Assembly (NCBI RefSeq): GCF_000024125.1 | Contig: NC_013222.1 | Location: forward strand, 1,273,501 to 1,337,500 | Length of the DNA stretch: 64,000 nucleotides | From: Robiginitalea biformata HTCC2501 | GTDB lineage: Bacteria; Bacteroidota; Bacteroidia; Flavobacteriales; Flavobacteriaceae | Direction of reading: 5' to 3' | Shown: positions 24,905-34,761 of the stretch, piece by piece | How the letters are laid out: the number at the start of each line of letters is the position of its first letter | Position numbering within the stretch: position 1 is the first letter of the stretch | Notes under the pieces: generated by a model | Told to the model about the DNA's origin: nothing | Databases searched by the model: none | The model's input: the letters and a program-made list of their open reading frames with translations, nothing else | Position numbers and translations under genes: made by a program

Positions 24905-25778
24905 GGCCGGATTTGTCAATATTATCGGGAACCCGAATGTGGGGAAATCCACCCTGATGAACGCCCTGGTCGGGGAGCGGCTGTCGATTATCACCTCCAA
25001 GGCCCAGACTACCCGCCACCGGATCCTGGGGATCGTCAACGGGGACGACTTCCAGATCGTATTTTCGGATACCCCCGGAATTATCAAACCCGCATACGGG
25101 TTGCAGGAATCCATGATGGACTTCGTTCGCCTGGCCCTAGTGGATGCGGATGTTCTCCTCTACATGGTGGAAGTGGGGGAGAAGGGCCTGAAGGACGAGG
25201 CATTTGCCGAAAAGATCCGGAGCAGCCAGATCCCGGTTTTGCTCCTGATCAATAAAATAGACACCTCGGACCAGGGGCAGCTGGAGGAGCAGGTAGCTTT
25301 TTGGACGGAGCAATTCCCCAACGCGGAAATCATCCCGATTTCGGCCCTGGAGCGTTTTGGGGTGCCGGAGGTGCTGGACCGCATCCTGGCACTGCTCCCG
25401 GAGGCACCTCCCTATTTCCCCAAGGACCAGCTCACCGACCGGCCGGAACGCTTTTTCGTCAATGAGATCATCCGGGAAAAGATCCTGCTGCACTACAAAA
25501 AAGAAATCCCCTATGCCGTCGAAATCGAAACGGAACGGTTTGAGGAAACCGACGAGATCATCCGTATCGGGGCGGTGATCATGGTGGAGCGGGCCACGCA
25601 AAAAGGCATCCTGATCGGGCACAAGGGCAGCGCGCTGAAGCGTGTGGGAACGGAGGCCCGCAAGGACCTGGAAACGTTTTTCGACAAGAAAGTCTTCCTG
25701 GAGTTGTTTGTCAAGGTAAACAAGAATTGGCGTAACGACGCGCGGCAATTGCGCCGGTTTGGGTATGATTCCAAGTAG
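24891..25778 (+). CDS. era: GTPase Era
   Basis: A 295-residue essential GTPase that binds 16S rRNA and the 30S subunit during ribosome assembly. G1 is GNPNVGKST, G3 is DTPGI, G4 is NKID, and the C-terminal KH domain begins near residue 200 with the ATQKGILIGHKGSALKRVG RNA-binding stretch. Length and order match the family. It begins inside the end of the alanine symporter gene with a 14-base overlap, so translation may be coupled. The second ribosome-assembly GTPase, der, lies one gene downstream. Confidence 0.96.
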   Translation: MKEHKAGFVNIIGNPNVGKSTLMNALVGERLSIITSKAQTTRHRILGIVNGDDFQIVFSDTPGIIKPAYGLQESMMDFVRLALVDADVLLYMVEVGEKGLKDEAFAEKIRSSQIPVLLLINKIDTSDQGQLEEQVAFWTEQFPNAEIIPISALERFGVPEVLDRILALLPEAPPYFPKDQLTDRPERFFVNEIIREKILLHYKKEIPYAVEIETERFEETDEIIRIGAVIMVERATQKGILIGHKGSALKRVGTEARKDLETFFDKKVFLELFVKVNKNWRNDARQLRRFGYDSK

Positions 25779-25919
25779 CCCGCAGCAATCCGAAAACTCC
25801 CCGGGTTCCGGGAGCCCGTATTTTATCGATATGAGCTATCCCGTTCCTCCTACAGGCATCTGAGTCAAAAATTCCTACGTTTTAAGAAAAAACACCCGGG
25901 AGCGCTCAGCTGCTTTTTA

Positions 25920-25927
25920 TATCTTTG
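25920..25927 (+). promoter_or_regulatory. -7 box TATCTTTG upstream of the acetyltransferase gene
   Basis: Exact TAnnTTTG match 57 bases before the ATG at 25984. A perfect 16-bp palindrome lies between the box and the start. Confidence 0.45.
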
Positions 25928-25947
25928 AATTATCGACGAAATGTTGC

Positions 25948-25963
25948 ATTTCATCGATGAAAT
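25948..25963. promoter_or_regulatory. Perfect 16-bp palindrome ATTTCATCGATGAAAT
   Basis: Self-complementary sequence in the predicted 5' leader of the acetyltransferase gene. A near copy of one arm, GACGAAAT, precedes it at 25934-25942. It could be an operator for a dimeric regulator or an RNA hairpin. Confidence 0.5.
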
Positions 25964-25983
25964 ACCTAAAAGCCCCCGATCCC

Positions 25984-26691
25984 ATGAAAAACATCATCAT
26001 TTTTGGTGCGTCCGGTCATGGCAGCGTCGTTCTGGACATCCTGGAGTCCGAGGGGCTGTACCAGCCGGTTGGCTTCCTGGATTCCTACAAACCCAAGGGA
26101 ACCAAAAAGAACGGATACGAGGTACTGGGTACCTCCTACGACCTTCCCTACCTCATCGAGACGTTTAATATTCACGGCGGCATTGTGGCTATTGGGGATA
26201 ACTGGATCCGGCGGACCATCGTCAAGCGTATCCTGAGCATCGTTCCGTCTTTCCGCTTTGTAAGCGCTGTACACCCGTCTGCCAGTATCGGCAAGGATGT
26301 GCAGATTGGCCAGGGTTCCGTGATTATGCCGGGGGTCATCGTCAATGCAAATTCCCGCGTGGGACAGCATTGCATCCTCAATACCCTGTCATCCCTCGGA
26401 CACGACGGGTTGATGGACGATTTTTCGAGCCTTGCCCCGCGGGTCGGTACCGGGGGCAATTTCAAACTGGGCTATTGTTCGGCTGTATCCCTGGGGGCCA
26501 ACGTCGTTGAAAACATCCAGGTAGCTGAGCATGCGGTGATTGGTGCCGGTTCACTGGTAATGAATGACATCCCCTCCAACGCGGTGGCTTTTGGCAGCCC
26601 GGCCCGCGTGGTGCGGTCCCGGGAGATCGGAGAGAGCTACCTCACCGGCAACAGGTACCGGCAGCGGAGTACCGTGACCGGAGACCTGTAA
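25984..26691 (+). CDS. NeuD-like sugar O-acetyltransferase (left-handed beta-helix)
   Basis: A 235-residue acetyltransferase of the NeuD/PglD type, which O- or N-acetylates sugars such as sialic acid or diamino sugars. The N-terminus (IIIFGASGHGSVVLDIL) is the NAD-like binding domain, and from about residue 105 the hexapeptide repeats can be read (SIGKDVQIGQGSVIMPG, SRVGQHCILN) with His in TLSSLGHD. The ATG at 25984 fits the family start and avoids an upstream frame start that falls inside a palindrome. It sits alone between era and der, with its own -7 box, so it is probably not functionally tied to the GTPases. Confidence 0.85.
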   Translation: MKNIIIFGASGHGSVVLDILESEGLYQPVGFLDSYKPKGTKKNGYEVLGTSYDLPYLIETFNIHGGIVAIGDNWIRRTIVKRILSIVPSFRFVSAVHPSASIGKDVQIGQGSVIMPGVIVNANSRVGQHCILNTLSSLGHDGLMDDFSSLAPRVGTGGNFKLGYCSAVSLGANVVENIQVAEHAVIGAGSLVMNDIPSNAVAFGSPARVVRSREIGESYLTGNRYRQRSTVTGDL

Positions 26692-26743
26692 GCCGCTTCG
26701 CCACCACCTGCACCCACCCGTTTCATATCTACCCCTTTAACAC

Positions 26744-26751
26744 TACCTTTG
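26744..26751 (+). promoter_or_regulatory. -7 box TACCTTTG for der
   Basis: Exact consensus 17 bases before the der ATG, with a TTTC at 26721-26724 (19-base spacing) as a possible weak -33 element. Confidence 0.55.
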
Positions 26752-26768
26752 TGGCCTGAAGCACGCCT

Positions 26769-28070
26769 ATGTCTGCCATTGTAGCAATTGTGGGACGTCC
26801 CAATGTTGGGAAGTCAACTTTTTTTAACCGGATGATCCAGCGCCGGGAGGCCATTGTGGATGCCGTGAGCGGGGTTACCCGAGACCGGCACTACGGCAAG
26901 AGCGATTGGAACGGGAAGGAATTTTCCCTGATCGATACGGGGGGATATGTCGTCGGCAGCGACGATGTATTTGAAAAGGAAATCGACAAGCAGGTCCTCC
27001 TGGCCGTCGATGAGGCCGATGCCATCTTGTTCATGGTGGATGCGGTCACCGGCGTTACCGGGATGGACGAGGAGGTGGCACGCATGCTCCGGAAGGTGGA
27101 CAAACCCATATTCCTGGTGGTCAACAAGGTGGATAATGCCGCCCGCCTGGAGGATGCCGTGGAATTTTACTCCCTCGGCCTTGGGGAATACTACCCCGTC
27201 TCCAGTATCAATGGGAGCGGTACCGGCGAATTGCTGGATGCCCTGGTCCCCGTGCTGCCGGAGCGCCCCCCCAGGGAGGAAGCCCTGCCGCGGTTTGCGG
27301 TGGTTGGCCGCCCGAATGCCGGGAAATCCTCCTTTATCAATGCGCTGATTGGGGAAGAGCGCTATATCGTTACGGATATCGCGGGCACCACCCGGGATAG
27401 TATCGATACCCGATACAACCGCTTCGGTTTTGAATTCAACCTGGTGGATACGGCGGGTATCCGGCGAAAATCCAAGGTGAAGGAAGACCTGGAATTTTAT
27501 TCGGTCATGCGCTCGGTTAGGGCCATCGAGCATTCCGATGTCTGCCTGATCCTGGTAGATGCCACGCGGGGCTTTGATGGCCAGGTACAGAATATCTTCT
27601 GGCTGGCCCAGCGCAACCACAAAGGGATCGTCATCCTGGTGAACAAATGGGACCTGGTGGAAAAGGAAACGGGCTCCGTCAAGGAATACACCAGAATGAT
27701 CAAGGAAGCCACGTCCCCCTTTACGGACATCCCCATCGTATTTATTTCCGCCCTGAACAAGCAGCGCATCTTCAAGGCCATCGAGACGGCCGTGACCGTC
27801 TACGAGAACCGGTCCCGGCGGATTCCCACACGGAAGCTCAACGACCTGATGCTGCCCATTATCGAGAAGTACCCGCCCCCGGCAATCAAGGGGAAGTACG
27901 TCAAGATCAAGTTTTGCACCCAGCTCCCCACGCCATTCCCGCAATTTGCATTCTTCTGCAACCTGCCGCAATACGTCAAGGACCCCTATAAGCGATTTTT
28001 GGAAAACAAATTGCGCGAACAGTTCGACTTCACAGGTGTGCCCATGGACATTTTTATGAGGAAGAAGTAG
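26769..28070 (+). CDS. der: GTPase Der
   Basis: A 433-residue double-GTPase required for 50S ribosomal subunit assembly. The first G domain has [12 protein letters not shown] and DTGG, the second [17 protein letters not shown] and NKWD, and the C-terminal part is the KH-like domain of EngA/Der ([14 protein letters not shown]). Length is typical. It has its own promoter-like box and converges with the TPM gene cluster downstream. Confidence 0.96.
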   Translation: MSAIVAIVGRPNVGKSTFFNRMIQRREAIVDAVSGVTRDRHYGKSDWNGKEFSLIDTGGYVVGSDDVFEKEIDKQVLLAVDEADAILFMVDAVTGVTGMDEEVARMLRKVDKPIFLVVNKVDNAARLEDAVEFYSLGLGEYYPVSSINGSGTGELLDALVPVLPERPPREEALPRFAVVGRPNAGKSSFINALIGEERYIVTDIAGTTRDSIDTRYNRFGFEFNLVDTAGIRRKSKVKEDLEFYSVMRSVRAIEHSDVCLILVDATRGFDGQVQNIFWLAQRNHKGIVILVNKWDLVEKETGSVKEYTRMIKEATSPFTDIPIVFISALNKQRIFKAIETAVTVYENRSRRIPTRKLNDLMLPIIEKYPPPAIKGKYVKIKFCTQLPTPFPQFAFFCNLPQYVKDPYKRFLENKLREQFDFTGVPMDIFMRKK

Positions 28071-28158
28071 TTTGCCAACTGCCGGTGAAGTGCGCTCCTG
28101 TCTGGCTACCCCGGGCAGGCTTGTTGCGCCTCCGCCCGGCAATCGATGATTAACAGGC

Positions 28159-28950
28159 TTACCATCCCCCGGAGGCACCGCCGCCCCCGAAGCCACCGCC
28201 CCCGAAGCCGCCCCCGAAACCGCCGCCAAAGCCGCCGCCCCCGCCAAAGCCGCCTCCGGAGGAACCGGACCGGCCCATGTTGCTGAGGATGATCACGTCC
28301 CAGAGGTCCAGGCCGCGCCTGCGGCCGCCCGAACCACCCCCGCGGTTGCGACGGGACGCCAGGATAATTATTACTACGATAAAGATTAAAAACGGCAAAA
28401 ATGCCCCAAAGGGAAAGCGCCCTCCGTCGGTACGGCCCGAGCCTTCAAACTGGCCGGTCAGCACCTGGAAGATGGCATCCGTCCCCTTGTCCAGGCCGGC
28501 GTAGTAGTCGCCCGCTTTGAATTCCGGGATAATCACCTGGTTGATGATCCGGCGGGACAGGGCGTCCGTGAGAAACTCCTCCACCCCGTATCCGGTATTG
28601 ATTCCGATCCGCCGGTCGTCCCGGGCGAGCAGCACCAGGATGCCGTTGTCCTCCTTTTCCTGGCCGATGCCCCAGGCCTGGCCCCATTGCGCCCCGAGGT
28701 ACTGGATGTTTTCCCCTTCCGTAGAGGCGATAATGGCCACCACGATCTGCGTGGAGGTGCTGTCCGAATAGCGGATGAGCTTTTGCTCCAACTGCTGTGC
28801 CTGGGTGTCGCTCAGTAACCCGTAATAGTCGTAGAGGCTGGTTTGCCCGGATTCCGGGGGTTTTTCCGGAATCTGGAACTGGGCATTCAGCCAGCTGCCC
28901 GCAAGCAGGCAGGCAAGTAGTAAGATGCGGCTAGCCTTTTGAAATCTCAT
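28159..28950 (-). CDS. TPM domain protein with Gly-rich C-terminus
   Basis: A 263-residue membrane-anchored protein. It has a signal peptide (LLLACLLAGSWLNAQ), a TPM domain (about residues 30-160) with SLYDYYGLLSDTQAQQLEQ and the motif GIGQEKEDNGILVLLARDDRR, one transmembrane helix (about 185-200, LPFLIFIVVIIIL), and a tail of almost only Gly, Ser and Phe. The TPM fold is found in photosystem assembly phosphatase relatives and bacterial envelope proteins. Its start overlaps the end of the next TPM gene by 20 bases. It is last in a cluster that ends at 31337. Confidence 0.87.
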   Translation of the reverse strand: MRFQKASRILLLACLLAGSWLNAQFQIPEKPPESGQTSLYDYYGLLSDTQAQQLEQKLIRYSDSTSTQIVVAIIASTEGENIQYLGAQWGQAWGIGQEKEDNGILVLLARDDRRIGINTGYGVEEFLTDALSRRIINQVIIPEFKAGDYYAGLDKGTDAIFQVLTGQFEGSGRTDGGRFPFGAFLPFLIFIVVIIILASRRNRGGGSGGRRRGLDLWDVIILSNMGRSGSSGGGFGGGGGFGGGFGGGFGGGGFGGGGASGGW

Positions 28951-29368
28951 TGCTCAGTTCGTTCGTGTCGTCGGGTTTCCAGGGAAAATGGGTTTTTAGT
29001 TCGCGGCCCGCACTCCGGATGCCGGCGATGAGCCCTTCGGCAAACCGGCCATTGCGAAAGTGGTTTTGCATGGCGTCACGGGTAGAATCCCAGAAACCAG
29101 CAGGAACGGCCTTGTCGATGCCCTTGTCTCCGATAATGGCAAAACGGTGGTCCCTGGCGGCGACGTAGATCAGTACCCCGTTTCGCTCCCGGGTATTCTC
29201 CATTTTCAGGGCGAGGAATACCTCCCGGGCCCGTTCCATGGGGTCGCCCTGGGCCGTGTATTCCAGGTGCACGCGGATTTCCCCCGAGGTTTGTCGTTCT
29301 GCCTCCCGGATAGCGCGAACTACCTCGGTTTCTTCCTCCGGGCTTAAAAGGGCATCGGCTTCTGACAT
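28931..29368 (-). CDS. TPM domain protein, short form
   Basis: A 145-residue cytoplasmic-looking TPM domain protein with no signal peptide or transmembrane helix. It has EREVVRAIREAERQTSGEIR-like helix at the start, then NGVLIYVAARDHRFAIIGDKGID and FRNGRFAEGLIAGIR. It lies between LemA and the longer TPM gene and overlaps the latter by 20 bases. This order (LemA, short TPM, long TPM) is common in Bacteroidota and suggests that the three work at the envelope together. Exact function unknown. Confidence 0.85.
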   Translation of the reverse strand: MSEADALLSPEEETEVVRAIREAERQTSGEIRVHLEYTAQGDPMERAREVFLALKMENTRERNGVLIYVAARDHRFAIIGDKGIDKAVPAGFWDSTRDAMQNHFRNGRFAEGLIAGIRSAGRELKTHFPWKPDDTNELSNEISKG

Positions 29369-29371
29369 GGC

Positions 29372-29971
29372 CTAGTCGAAGTCGAAATTCACGTCGGGAG
29401 CTACTTCCGAGCCGGCATCTGCCGTATACCGCGGCATCTCCTCAAAGCCGAACCAGCCTGCCAGGATGGTGTTCGGGAATTTTTTAATGTGGATGTCGTA
29501 GGTGTTCACGGCCTCATTGTAGCGGTCGCGGGCCACGTTGATGCGGTTCTCGGTGCCCTCCAACTGGCTCTGCAATTCCAGGAAATTCTGGTTGGCCCGC
29601 AATTCCGGGTAGCGTTCCACGGTCACGAGCAGGCGGGAAAGGGCGGAGGACAGGCCGCTCTGAGCCTGCTGGAATTCGGCCAGCTGGGCGGCGCTGAGGT
29701 TGTTGGCATCGATGGTGGTGGAGGTTGCCCGGGACCTGGCCTCAATCACCTCCTGCAGGGTTTCCCGCTCAAAATCCGCTGCTCCCTGCACCGTCTTTAC
29801 CAGGTTGCCGATCAGGTCGTTCCGCCGCTGGTAGGAACTCTCCACATTGGACCAGGCGGTTTCTGCATTGGCCTCATAGGTGACAGCCGTGTTGTTGAAG
29901 CTCACGGCCCAGCGATATACGCCGAAAACAACGAGGACGACTATTATTAAAGGGATAAGCCATTTTTTCAT
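29372..29971 (-). CDS. LemA family protein
   Basis: A 199-residue protein with an N-terminal transmembrane helix (LIPLIIVVLVVFGVYRWAV) and the LemA helical bundle: NAETAWSNVESSYQRRNDLI, NLVKTVQGAADFERETL, and LQSQLEGTENRINVARDRYNEAV. Length fits the family. LemA proteins are exposed outside the membrane and often lie next to TPM genes, as here (3 bases before the short TPM start). The role is not established. Confidence 0.92.
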   Translation of the reverse strand: MKKWLIPLIIVVLVVFGVYRWAVSFNNTAVTYEANAETAWSNVESSYQRRNDLIGNLVKTVQGAADFERETLQEVIEARSRATSTTIDANNLSAAQLAEFQQAQSGLSSALSRLLVTVERYPELRANQNFLELQSQLEGTENRINVARDRYNEAVNTYDIHIKKFPNTILAGWFGFEEMPRYTADAGSEVAPDVNFDFD

Positions 29972-30030
29972 GCTATTGCGGTTTTTGATGGTTGTATTGA
30001 ATGAGTAGCGAAAATCGCTAAAAAGTTACA

Positions 30031-30360
30031 TCAGAGCTGGTCCTTAATCTTGGTCAGCTCCGCCTTAACCCGTTCGAGTTTCCGAATAATCTCAAAATTG
30101 CTGAGGGTTTTCTGGCGGTGCTCCTTCAGGTGGATCTTAGCGCCCTCCAGGGTGAAACCGCGCTCCTTGACCAGGTGGTAGATCAACTCCAGGTTTTTGA
30201 TATCCGTGGGGGTGAACTTGCGGTTTCCCTTGGCGTTTTTCTTGGGCTGCAATACGTCGAATTCCTTTTCCCAGAAACGGATCAGGGAGGTGTTCACGTC
30301 AAAGGCCCGGGCCACTTCGCCAATGCCGTAATACCGTTTCTCTGGAAGTTCTACGTGCAT
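30031..30360 (-). CDS. MerR family transcriptional regulator
   Basis: A 109-residue DNA-binding protein with the MerR helix-turn-helix at residues 8-30 (KRYYGIGEVARAFDVNTSLIR... FWEKEF), a winged segment (KKNAKGNRKFTPTDIKNLEL) and a short C-terminal coiled helix. It has no ligand-binding domain, like the minimal MerR proteins common in Bacteroidota. It starts one base inside the M23 peptidase stop codon, so the two genes are coupled. Target genes are unknown; envelope genes nearby are candidates. Confidence 0.9.
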   Translation of the reverse strand: MHVELPEKRYYGIGEVARAFDVNTSLIRFWEKEFDVLQPKKNAKGNRKFTPTDIKNLELIYHLVKERGFTLEGAKIHLKEHRQKTLSNFEIIRKLERVKAELTKIKDQL

Positions 30361-31337
30361 CAGTCGAGCGATTGGTTTTCCTGGTTGGCGCGGATGAGCA
30401 TGTTATCGAATTCCTCGGCCGTGAGGCTGCCGTAGTAGAAATTGATCGGGTTGATCCGGTCGCCGTCCTTCCATACCTCGTAGTGCAGGTGGGGCGCCTC
30501 GCTCCGCCCGGTACTTCCCACAAAACCGATCAGGTCCCCGCGCTTGACCTGCTGGCCGCGGCGGACGTTGTACTTGCTCAGGTGGGCATACAGGGACATA
30601 TATCCGTAGCCGTGGTCGATCCGGATGTGCTTTCCGTAGCCGGAGGCGTTGTTGTCTGCCCGCGATACGGTCCCGTTGCCGGAAGCGTAGACGGGTGTGC
30701 CCCGCGGAGCAGTAAAATCCATGCCCCAATGCATTTTGCGCGCTTTGGTAAAGGGATCCGAGCGCCAACCGTACCCGGAGGCCATTCGGGTAAGGTTATC
30801 GTTGTTGATGGGTTGTATAGCCGGAATGGCCGCAAGCAATTCCTCCTTTTCAGCCGCCAGTTTGGTGATCTCGTCCAGAGATTTGGACTGGATGACCATC
30901 TCCTTCTGGATGATCTCCATACGCCTCGTGGTGGCGATGATCATATCCGAATTGTTGAACCCTTCCAGGTCCTTGTAGCGGTTTACTCCGCCGAACCCGG
31001 CCCGGCGCTGTTCCTCCGGAATCGGGTTCGCCTCAAAATACAGGCGGTAGATATTGTTGTCCCGGTCTTCGATATTGGCCAGTACCTGTTCCATCTGGTC
31101 CATTTTGCGGTTCAGGAGCTCAAACCGCAATTCAAAATTGTTCACTTCCCGCTGCAGGGCGAGTTCCCTGGGCGTGTTGAGCAGGTTCGTATTGAGCAAC
31201 AGCATAAGGCCCATAAAGCCGAATAAGGCGGAAGCAATCACAAAAAGCGCGATATTCCGGTACTTCCGGGACTTTTTCGGCTCAATCTTCCGGTAGGAAA
31301 GCGTGTCCGGATCGTAATAGTACTTAACCTTAGTCAT
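30360..31337 (-). CDS. M23 family peptidase (murein endopeptidase)
   Basis: A 325-residue envelope protein with a basic N-terminus, one transmembrane helix (about 30-50), a coiled coil (about 60-130), and an M23 zinc peptidase domain (about 195-300). Zinc ligands are seen in RKMHWGMDFTAPRGTPVYAS (His and Asp) and EAPHLHYEVWKDG (HLH). Such proteins cut peptidoglycan cross-links or activate division hydrolases. It is divergent from alaS and heads the cluster M23-MerR-LemA-TPM-TPM. A consensus -7 box lies 47 bases upstream. Confidence 0.92.
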   Translation of the reverse strand: MTKVKYYYDPDTLSYRKIEPKKSRKYRNIALFVIASALFGFMGLMLLLNTNLLNTPRELALQREVNNFELRFELLNRKMDQMEQVLANIEDRDNNIYRLYFEANPIPEEQRRAGFGGVNRYKDLEGFNNSDMIIATTRRMEIIQKEMVIQSKSLDEITKLAAEKEELLAAIPAIQPINNDNLTRMASGYGWRSDPFTKARKMHWGMDFTAPRGTPVYASGNGTVSRADNNASGYGKHIRIDHGYGYMSLYAHLSKYNVRRGQQVKRGDLIGFVGSTGRSEAPHLHYEVWKDGDRINPINFYYGSLTAEEFDNMLIRANQENQSLD

Positions 31338-31352
31338 GAAGGGATTTTATCC

Positions 31353-31360
31353 TATTTTTG
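31353..31360 (+). promoter_or_regulatory. -7 box TATTTTTG toward alaS
   Basis: Matches TAnnTTTG and points toward alaS, whose ATG is at 31442. It lies inside the predicted transcribed leader of the divergent M23 gene. Confidence 0.35.
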
Positions 31361-31383
31361 TGCCGTCTCAGGATGCTGACCAA

Positions 31384-31391
31384 CAAATATA
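31384..31391 (-). promoter_or_regulatory. -7 box TATATTTG toward the M23 gene
   Basis: The minus strand reads TATATTTG, 47 bases before the M23 ATG. It faces the plus-strand box at 31353-31360, so transcripts from the two would overlap by about 15 bases. Confidence 0.5.
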
Positions 31392-31441
31392 AAAATAGTT
31401 TCGCATAATAACCGAAATTTAAAGTAAGAGGACGTTCTTAT

Positions 31442-34057
31442 ATGACTTCCAGAGAGATACGAAGCCGATTTTTAACATTTTTCAAAGACCGCGGACACCG
31501 GATCGTGCCTTCGGCCCCCCTGGTGGTCAAAGACGATCCCACCCTGCTGTTTGTCAACGCCGGGATGAACCCCTTCAAGGAGTATTTCCTGGGGGTGAGC
31601 AACCCGAAATACCCCCGAGTGGCCGACACCCAGAAGTGCCTCCGGGTAAGCGGCAAACACAACGACCTGGAAGAGGTGGGCAGGGACACCTACCACCACA
31701 CATTGTTTGAGATGCTCGGCAACTGGAGTTTCGGCGATTATTTCAAGGAGGAAACCATCGGGTGGGCCTGGGAATTCCTGACGGAAGTCTGCGGGATCGA
31801 CAGGGACCGGCTCTATGTGACCATTTTTGAGGGAAGTTCCGATGCGGACGCCCTGGAGCGCGACCAGGAGGCCTATGACTTTTGGAAGGCCATCCTGCCG
31901 GAAGACCGGATCCTGATGGGGTCCAAAAAAGACAATTTCTGGGAAATGGGCGACCAGGGGCCCTGCGGCCCCTGTTCGGAGATCCACGTCGATATCCGCC
32001 CGGAAGAAGAACGCCGGAAAACCCCCGGGTCCGAACTGGTCAACCAGGACCACCCCGAGGTGGTGGAGATCTGGAACCTGGTTTTTATTCAGTATAACCG
32101 AAAGGCGGACGGCAGCCTGGAGCCCCTTCCGGAGAAGCACATCGACACGGGCATGGGCTTTGAACGGCTGTGCATGGTCCTGCAGGGGGTTCGGTCCAAT
32201 TACGATACGGACCTGTTTACCCCGCTGATCAGGGAGATCGGAAAGATCACCGGCAAGGATTACGGCCAATCGGAGGAGGACGATATTGCCATCCGCGTCA
32301 TTGCCGACCATATCCGGGCCGTATCTTTTACCATCGCAGACGGCCAGCTTCCAGGCAACTCGGGTGCCGGCTATGTGATCCGTCGGATCCTCCGCCGCGC
32401 CATCCGCTACGGGTTTACCTTCCTGGGTGCCCGGGAGCCTTTTATGTTCCGCCTGGTGGGTACCCTGGTGGCGGAGATGGGGGAGGCCTTCCCGGAGTTG
32501 GCCGAACAACGCCGGCTGGTCGAAAACGTGGTACGGGAAGAAGAAGTTTCCTTCCTGAAGACCCTGGAACAGGGGTTGGCGCGCCTGGATGCCGTAATCG
32601 CCGAAACCCGGGGGAAAACCGTGGATGGCGGCAGGGCCTTTGAACTGTACGACACCTTTGGGTTCCCCATCGACCTGACCTCGCTCATCCTCCGGGAGCG
32701 CGGCTACGAACTGGACCGCCAGGGGTTCGACGCGGCCATGAAGGAGCAGAAGGACCGCTCCCGGGCGGCCTCCGAGAGCGCTGCCGAAGATTGGGTGAAA
32801 GTACATCCGGGGCCGGCTTCCGAGTTCGTAGGCTACGATGCGCTGGAAGCCCGCTCCCGAATCCGGAAATACCGGAAAGTCGAGAGCAAGAAGACCGGCA
32901 CGCTATACCAACTGGTTTTGGATACCACCCCGTTTTACCCGGAGGGCGGCGGCCAGGTGGGGGATAGCGGCCACCTCGAGGGTTCTGGCGGCGCGGTTAC
33001 GGAAATTCTAGACACCCGGAAGGAGAACAACGAAATCCTGCACATTACCGAAGCATTGCCCGAAGACCCCGGTGCCGAATTCCTCGCCGTGGTGGATGCC
33101 GAGAGGCGTAAGCAGACCCGGCGCAACCACACGGCCACCCACCTGCTGCACCAGGCGCTGCGGGAGGTCCTGGGTAGTCACGTGGAACAAAAGGGCTCTG
33201 CCGTTCAGCCCGGGTATCTCAGGTTCGATTTCTCGCATTTTTCAAAGTTGAAGGACGAGGAACTCAGGCGCGTTGAGGACTTTGTCAATGAGCGGATAGC
33301 AGACGGCCTTGACGTGGAAATAAAAAAAGGGGTCCCCATGCAGGAAGCCCTGGAAGCGGGGGCCATGGCCCTGTTCGGCGAAAAGTACGGCGATACGGTC
33401 CGCACAGTCCGTTTCGGGGATTCCATCGAGCTCTGCGGGGGCACCCACGCGGATAATACCGCCGAGATCTGGCATTTTAAAATCCTCTCGGAAAGTGCTG
33501 TCGCAGCCGGCGTAAGGCGTATCGAGGCGATAACATCCGATGCGGTACGGGAGTACTTTGCCGACAAAGAACGCGTACTGGAGGCCATCCGGACCCGGTT
33601 GAAAAACGCCCAGGACCCGTTGCAGGCTGTAGAGAGCCTGCAGGAGGAGAACGCCGGGTTGAAAAAAGAACTCGAAAGACTTAAGCGGGAACAGGCTGGC
33701 AACCTCAAGGGCGACCTCAAGTCGGCCCTTGATAAGCGGGATGGGGTCCATTTCCTCGCCCGGCAGGTAGACCTGGATGCCTCCTCCATGAAAGACCTGG
33801 CTTTCCAGCTGGGCGGGGAGGTGGAAGACCTTTTTCTGCTGCTTGGGTCAGAGCAGGACGGGAAGGCCCTCCTGACGCTGTATATTTCCAAGGGGCTGGC
33901 AGCGGAGAAAGACCTGAATGCCGGGGCCATTATCCGGGAACTCGGCAAACACATCCAGGGAGGGGGCGGCGGACAGCCGTTCTTTGCCACGGCCGGGGGA
34001 AAAAACCCCTCGGGCATTGGGAAAGCCCTGGAGGCGGCTGCAAGTTATTTGCAATAA
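31442..34057 (+). CDS. alaS: Alanine--tRNA ligase
   Basis: An 871-residue class II aminoacyl-tRNA synthetase that charges tRNA-Ala. The N-terminal catalytic domain has [28 protein letters not shown] and motif 2-like sequence; the editing domain has the zinc site [13 protein letters not shown] (HxxxH) and [12 protein letters not shown] (CxxxH). The C-terminal domain carries the coiled segment and the final Gly-rich [15 protein letters not shown] block. Length is normal for the family. It is divergent from the M23 gene. Confidence 0.97.
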   Translation: MTSREIRSRFLTFFKDRGHRIVPSAPLVVKDDPTLLFVNAGMNPFKEYFLGVSNPKYPRVADTQKCLRVSGKHNDLEEVGRDTYHHTLFEMLGNWSFGDYFKEETIGWAWEFLTEVCGIDRDRLYVTIFEGSSDADALERDQEAYDFWKAILPEDRILMGSKKDNFWEMGDQGPCGPCSEIHVDIRPEEERRKTPGSELVNQDHPEVVEIWNLVFIQYNRKADGSLEPLPEKHIDTGMGFERLCMVLQGVRSNYDTDLFTPLIREIGKITGKDYGQSEEDDIAIRVIADHIRAVSFTIADGQLPGNSGAGYVIRRILRRAIRYGFTFLGAREPFMFRLVGTLVAEMGEAFPELAEQRRLVENVVREEEVSFLKTLEQGLARLDAVIAETRGKTVDGGRAFELYDTFGFPIDLTSLILRERGYELDRQGFDAAMKEQKDRSRAASESAAEDWVKVHPGPASEFVGYDALEARSRIRKYRKVESKKTGTLYQLVLDTTPFYPEGGGQVGDSGHLEGSGGAVTEILDTRKENNEILHITEALPEDPGAEFLAVVDAERRKQTRRNHTATHLLHQALREVLGSHVEQKGSAVQPGYLRFDFSHFSKLKDEELRRVEDFVNERIADGLDVEIKKGVPMQEALEAGAMALFGEKYGDTVRTVRFGDSIELCGGTHADNTAEIWHFKILSESAVAAGVRRIEAITSDAVREYFADKERVLEAIRTRLKNAQDPLQAVESLQEENAGLKKELERLKREQAGNLKGDLKSALDKRDGVHFLARQVDLDASSMKDLAFQLGGEVEDLFLLLGSEQDGKALLTLYISKGLAAEKDLNAGAIIRELGKHIQGGGGGQPFFATAGGKNPSGIGKALEAAASYLQ

Positions 34058-34084
34058 CCGAACCGCGCGAACAGCGCATTCAAC

Positions 34085-34699
34085 ATGAAAAGATTTATCG
34101 CAGGCGTTTTACTGGCACTGGCGGCCGTCCTGATCTACCGGTCCTGCCGGCAGGAGTCCGAACGCGAATCGGTGTTGCAGGAGCAGTCCCTGCTGATTCA
34201 GAAACAGCTGGAGCAGGTCTCCAAACTGATTGTGACCGAAGGACACTTTGCAGAGGTATACACCTACGAGGATTCCCGGGAATTATTCGGATCCCTGTTG
34301 TCTGCCCGCAAACGGGCCCTGGTGGTAGTCAATGCCCGCGCCACGGTAGCGTATGACCTGGAAGGGCTTTCCTACCGGCTCGACCGGGAAACCCGAACGC
34401 TGCACCTGCTGCACATCCCCGAACCGGAGATTGCGATTGTACCGGATATCGAGTACTACGATGTGACGGCAGACTTCCTGAACCCCTTCGGGGCAGAGGA
34501 TTACAACGCGATCAAGCACCGGGTAACAGAGCGCATCCGCAGTCAGGTGGAAGCTTCCACCCTGCGCAGCAATGCGCAAAACCGCCTTTTGAGCGAACTG
34601 GCGGAATTCTGGGTGCTCACCCGGTCCATGGGCTGGCAACTCACCTATCAGGAGCGCCCCCTGGACACGGTGCCGGGGCCGGATGTCTTCCGCGATTAA
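34085..34699 (+). CDS. DUF4230 domain protein
   Basis: A 204-residue protein with one N-terminal membrane helix (KRFIAGVLLALAAVLIYRSC) followed by a soluble extracytoplasmic domain containing EQVSKLIVTEGHFAEVYTYED and KRALVVVNARATVAYDLEG, as in DUF4230. The family is common in Bacteroidota, with unknown function. It lies 27 bases after alaS and may be read through from it. Confidence 0.87.
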   Translation: MKRFIAGVLLALAAVLIYRSCRQESERESVLQEQSLLIQKQLEQVSKLIVTEGHFAEVYTYEDSRELFGSLLSARKRALVVVNARATVAYDLEGLSYRLDRETRTLHLLHIPEPEIAIVPDIEYYDVTADFLNPFGAEDYNAIKHRVTERIRSQVEASTLRSNAQNRLLSELAEFWVLTRSMGWQLTYQERPLDTVPGPDVFRD

Positions 34700-34761
34700 A
34701 ATCGGCCTCCGGGAAATGAAACACTTTTGCCGACTTTTCGTCTATTAGGGTAAACACACCA

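Noticed and set aside
25797..25814. Hairpin after era as a terminator
   Set aside because: Only five clean base pairs and no T run. Too weak to list as a terminator.
26814..28247. 477-codon minus-strand frame across der
   Set aside because: Antisense to an essential, well conserved GTPase gene. The composition is that of a shadow frame.
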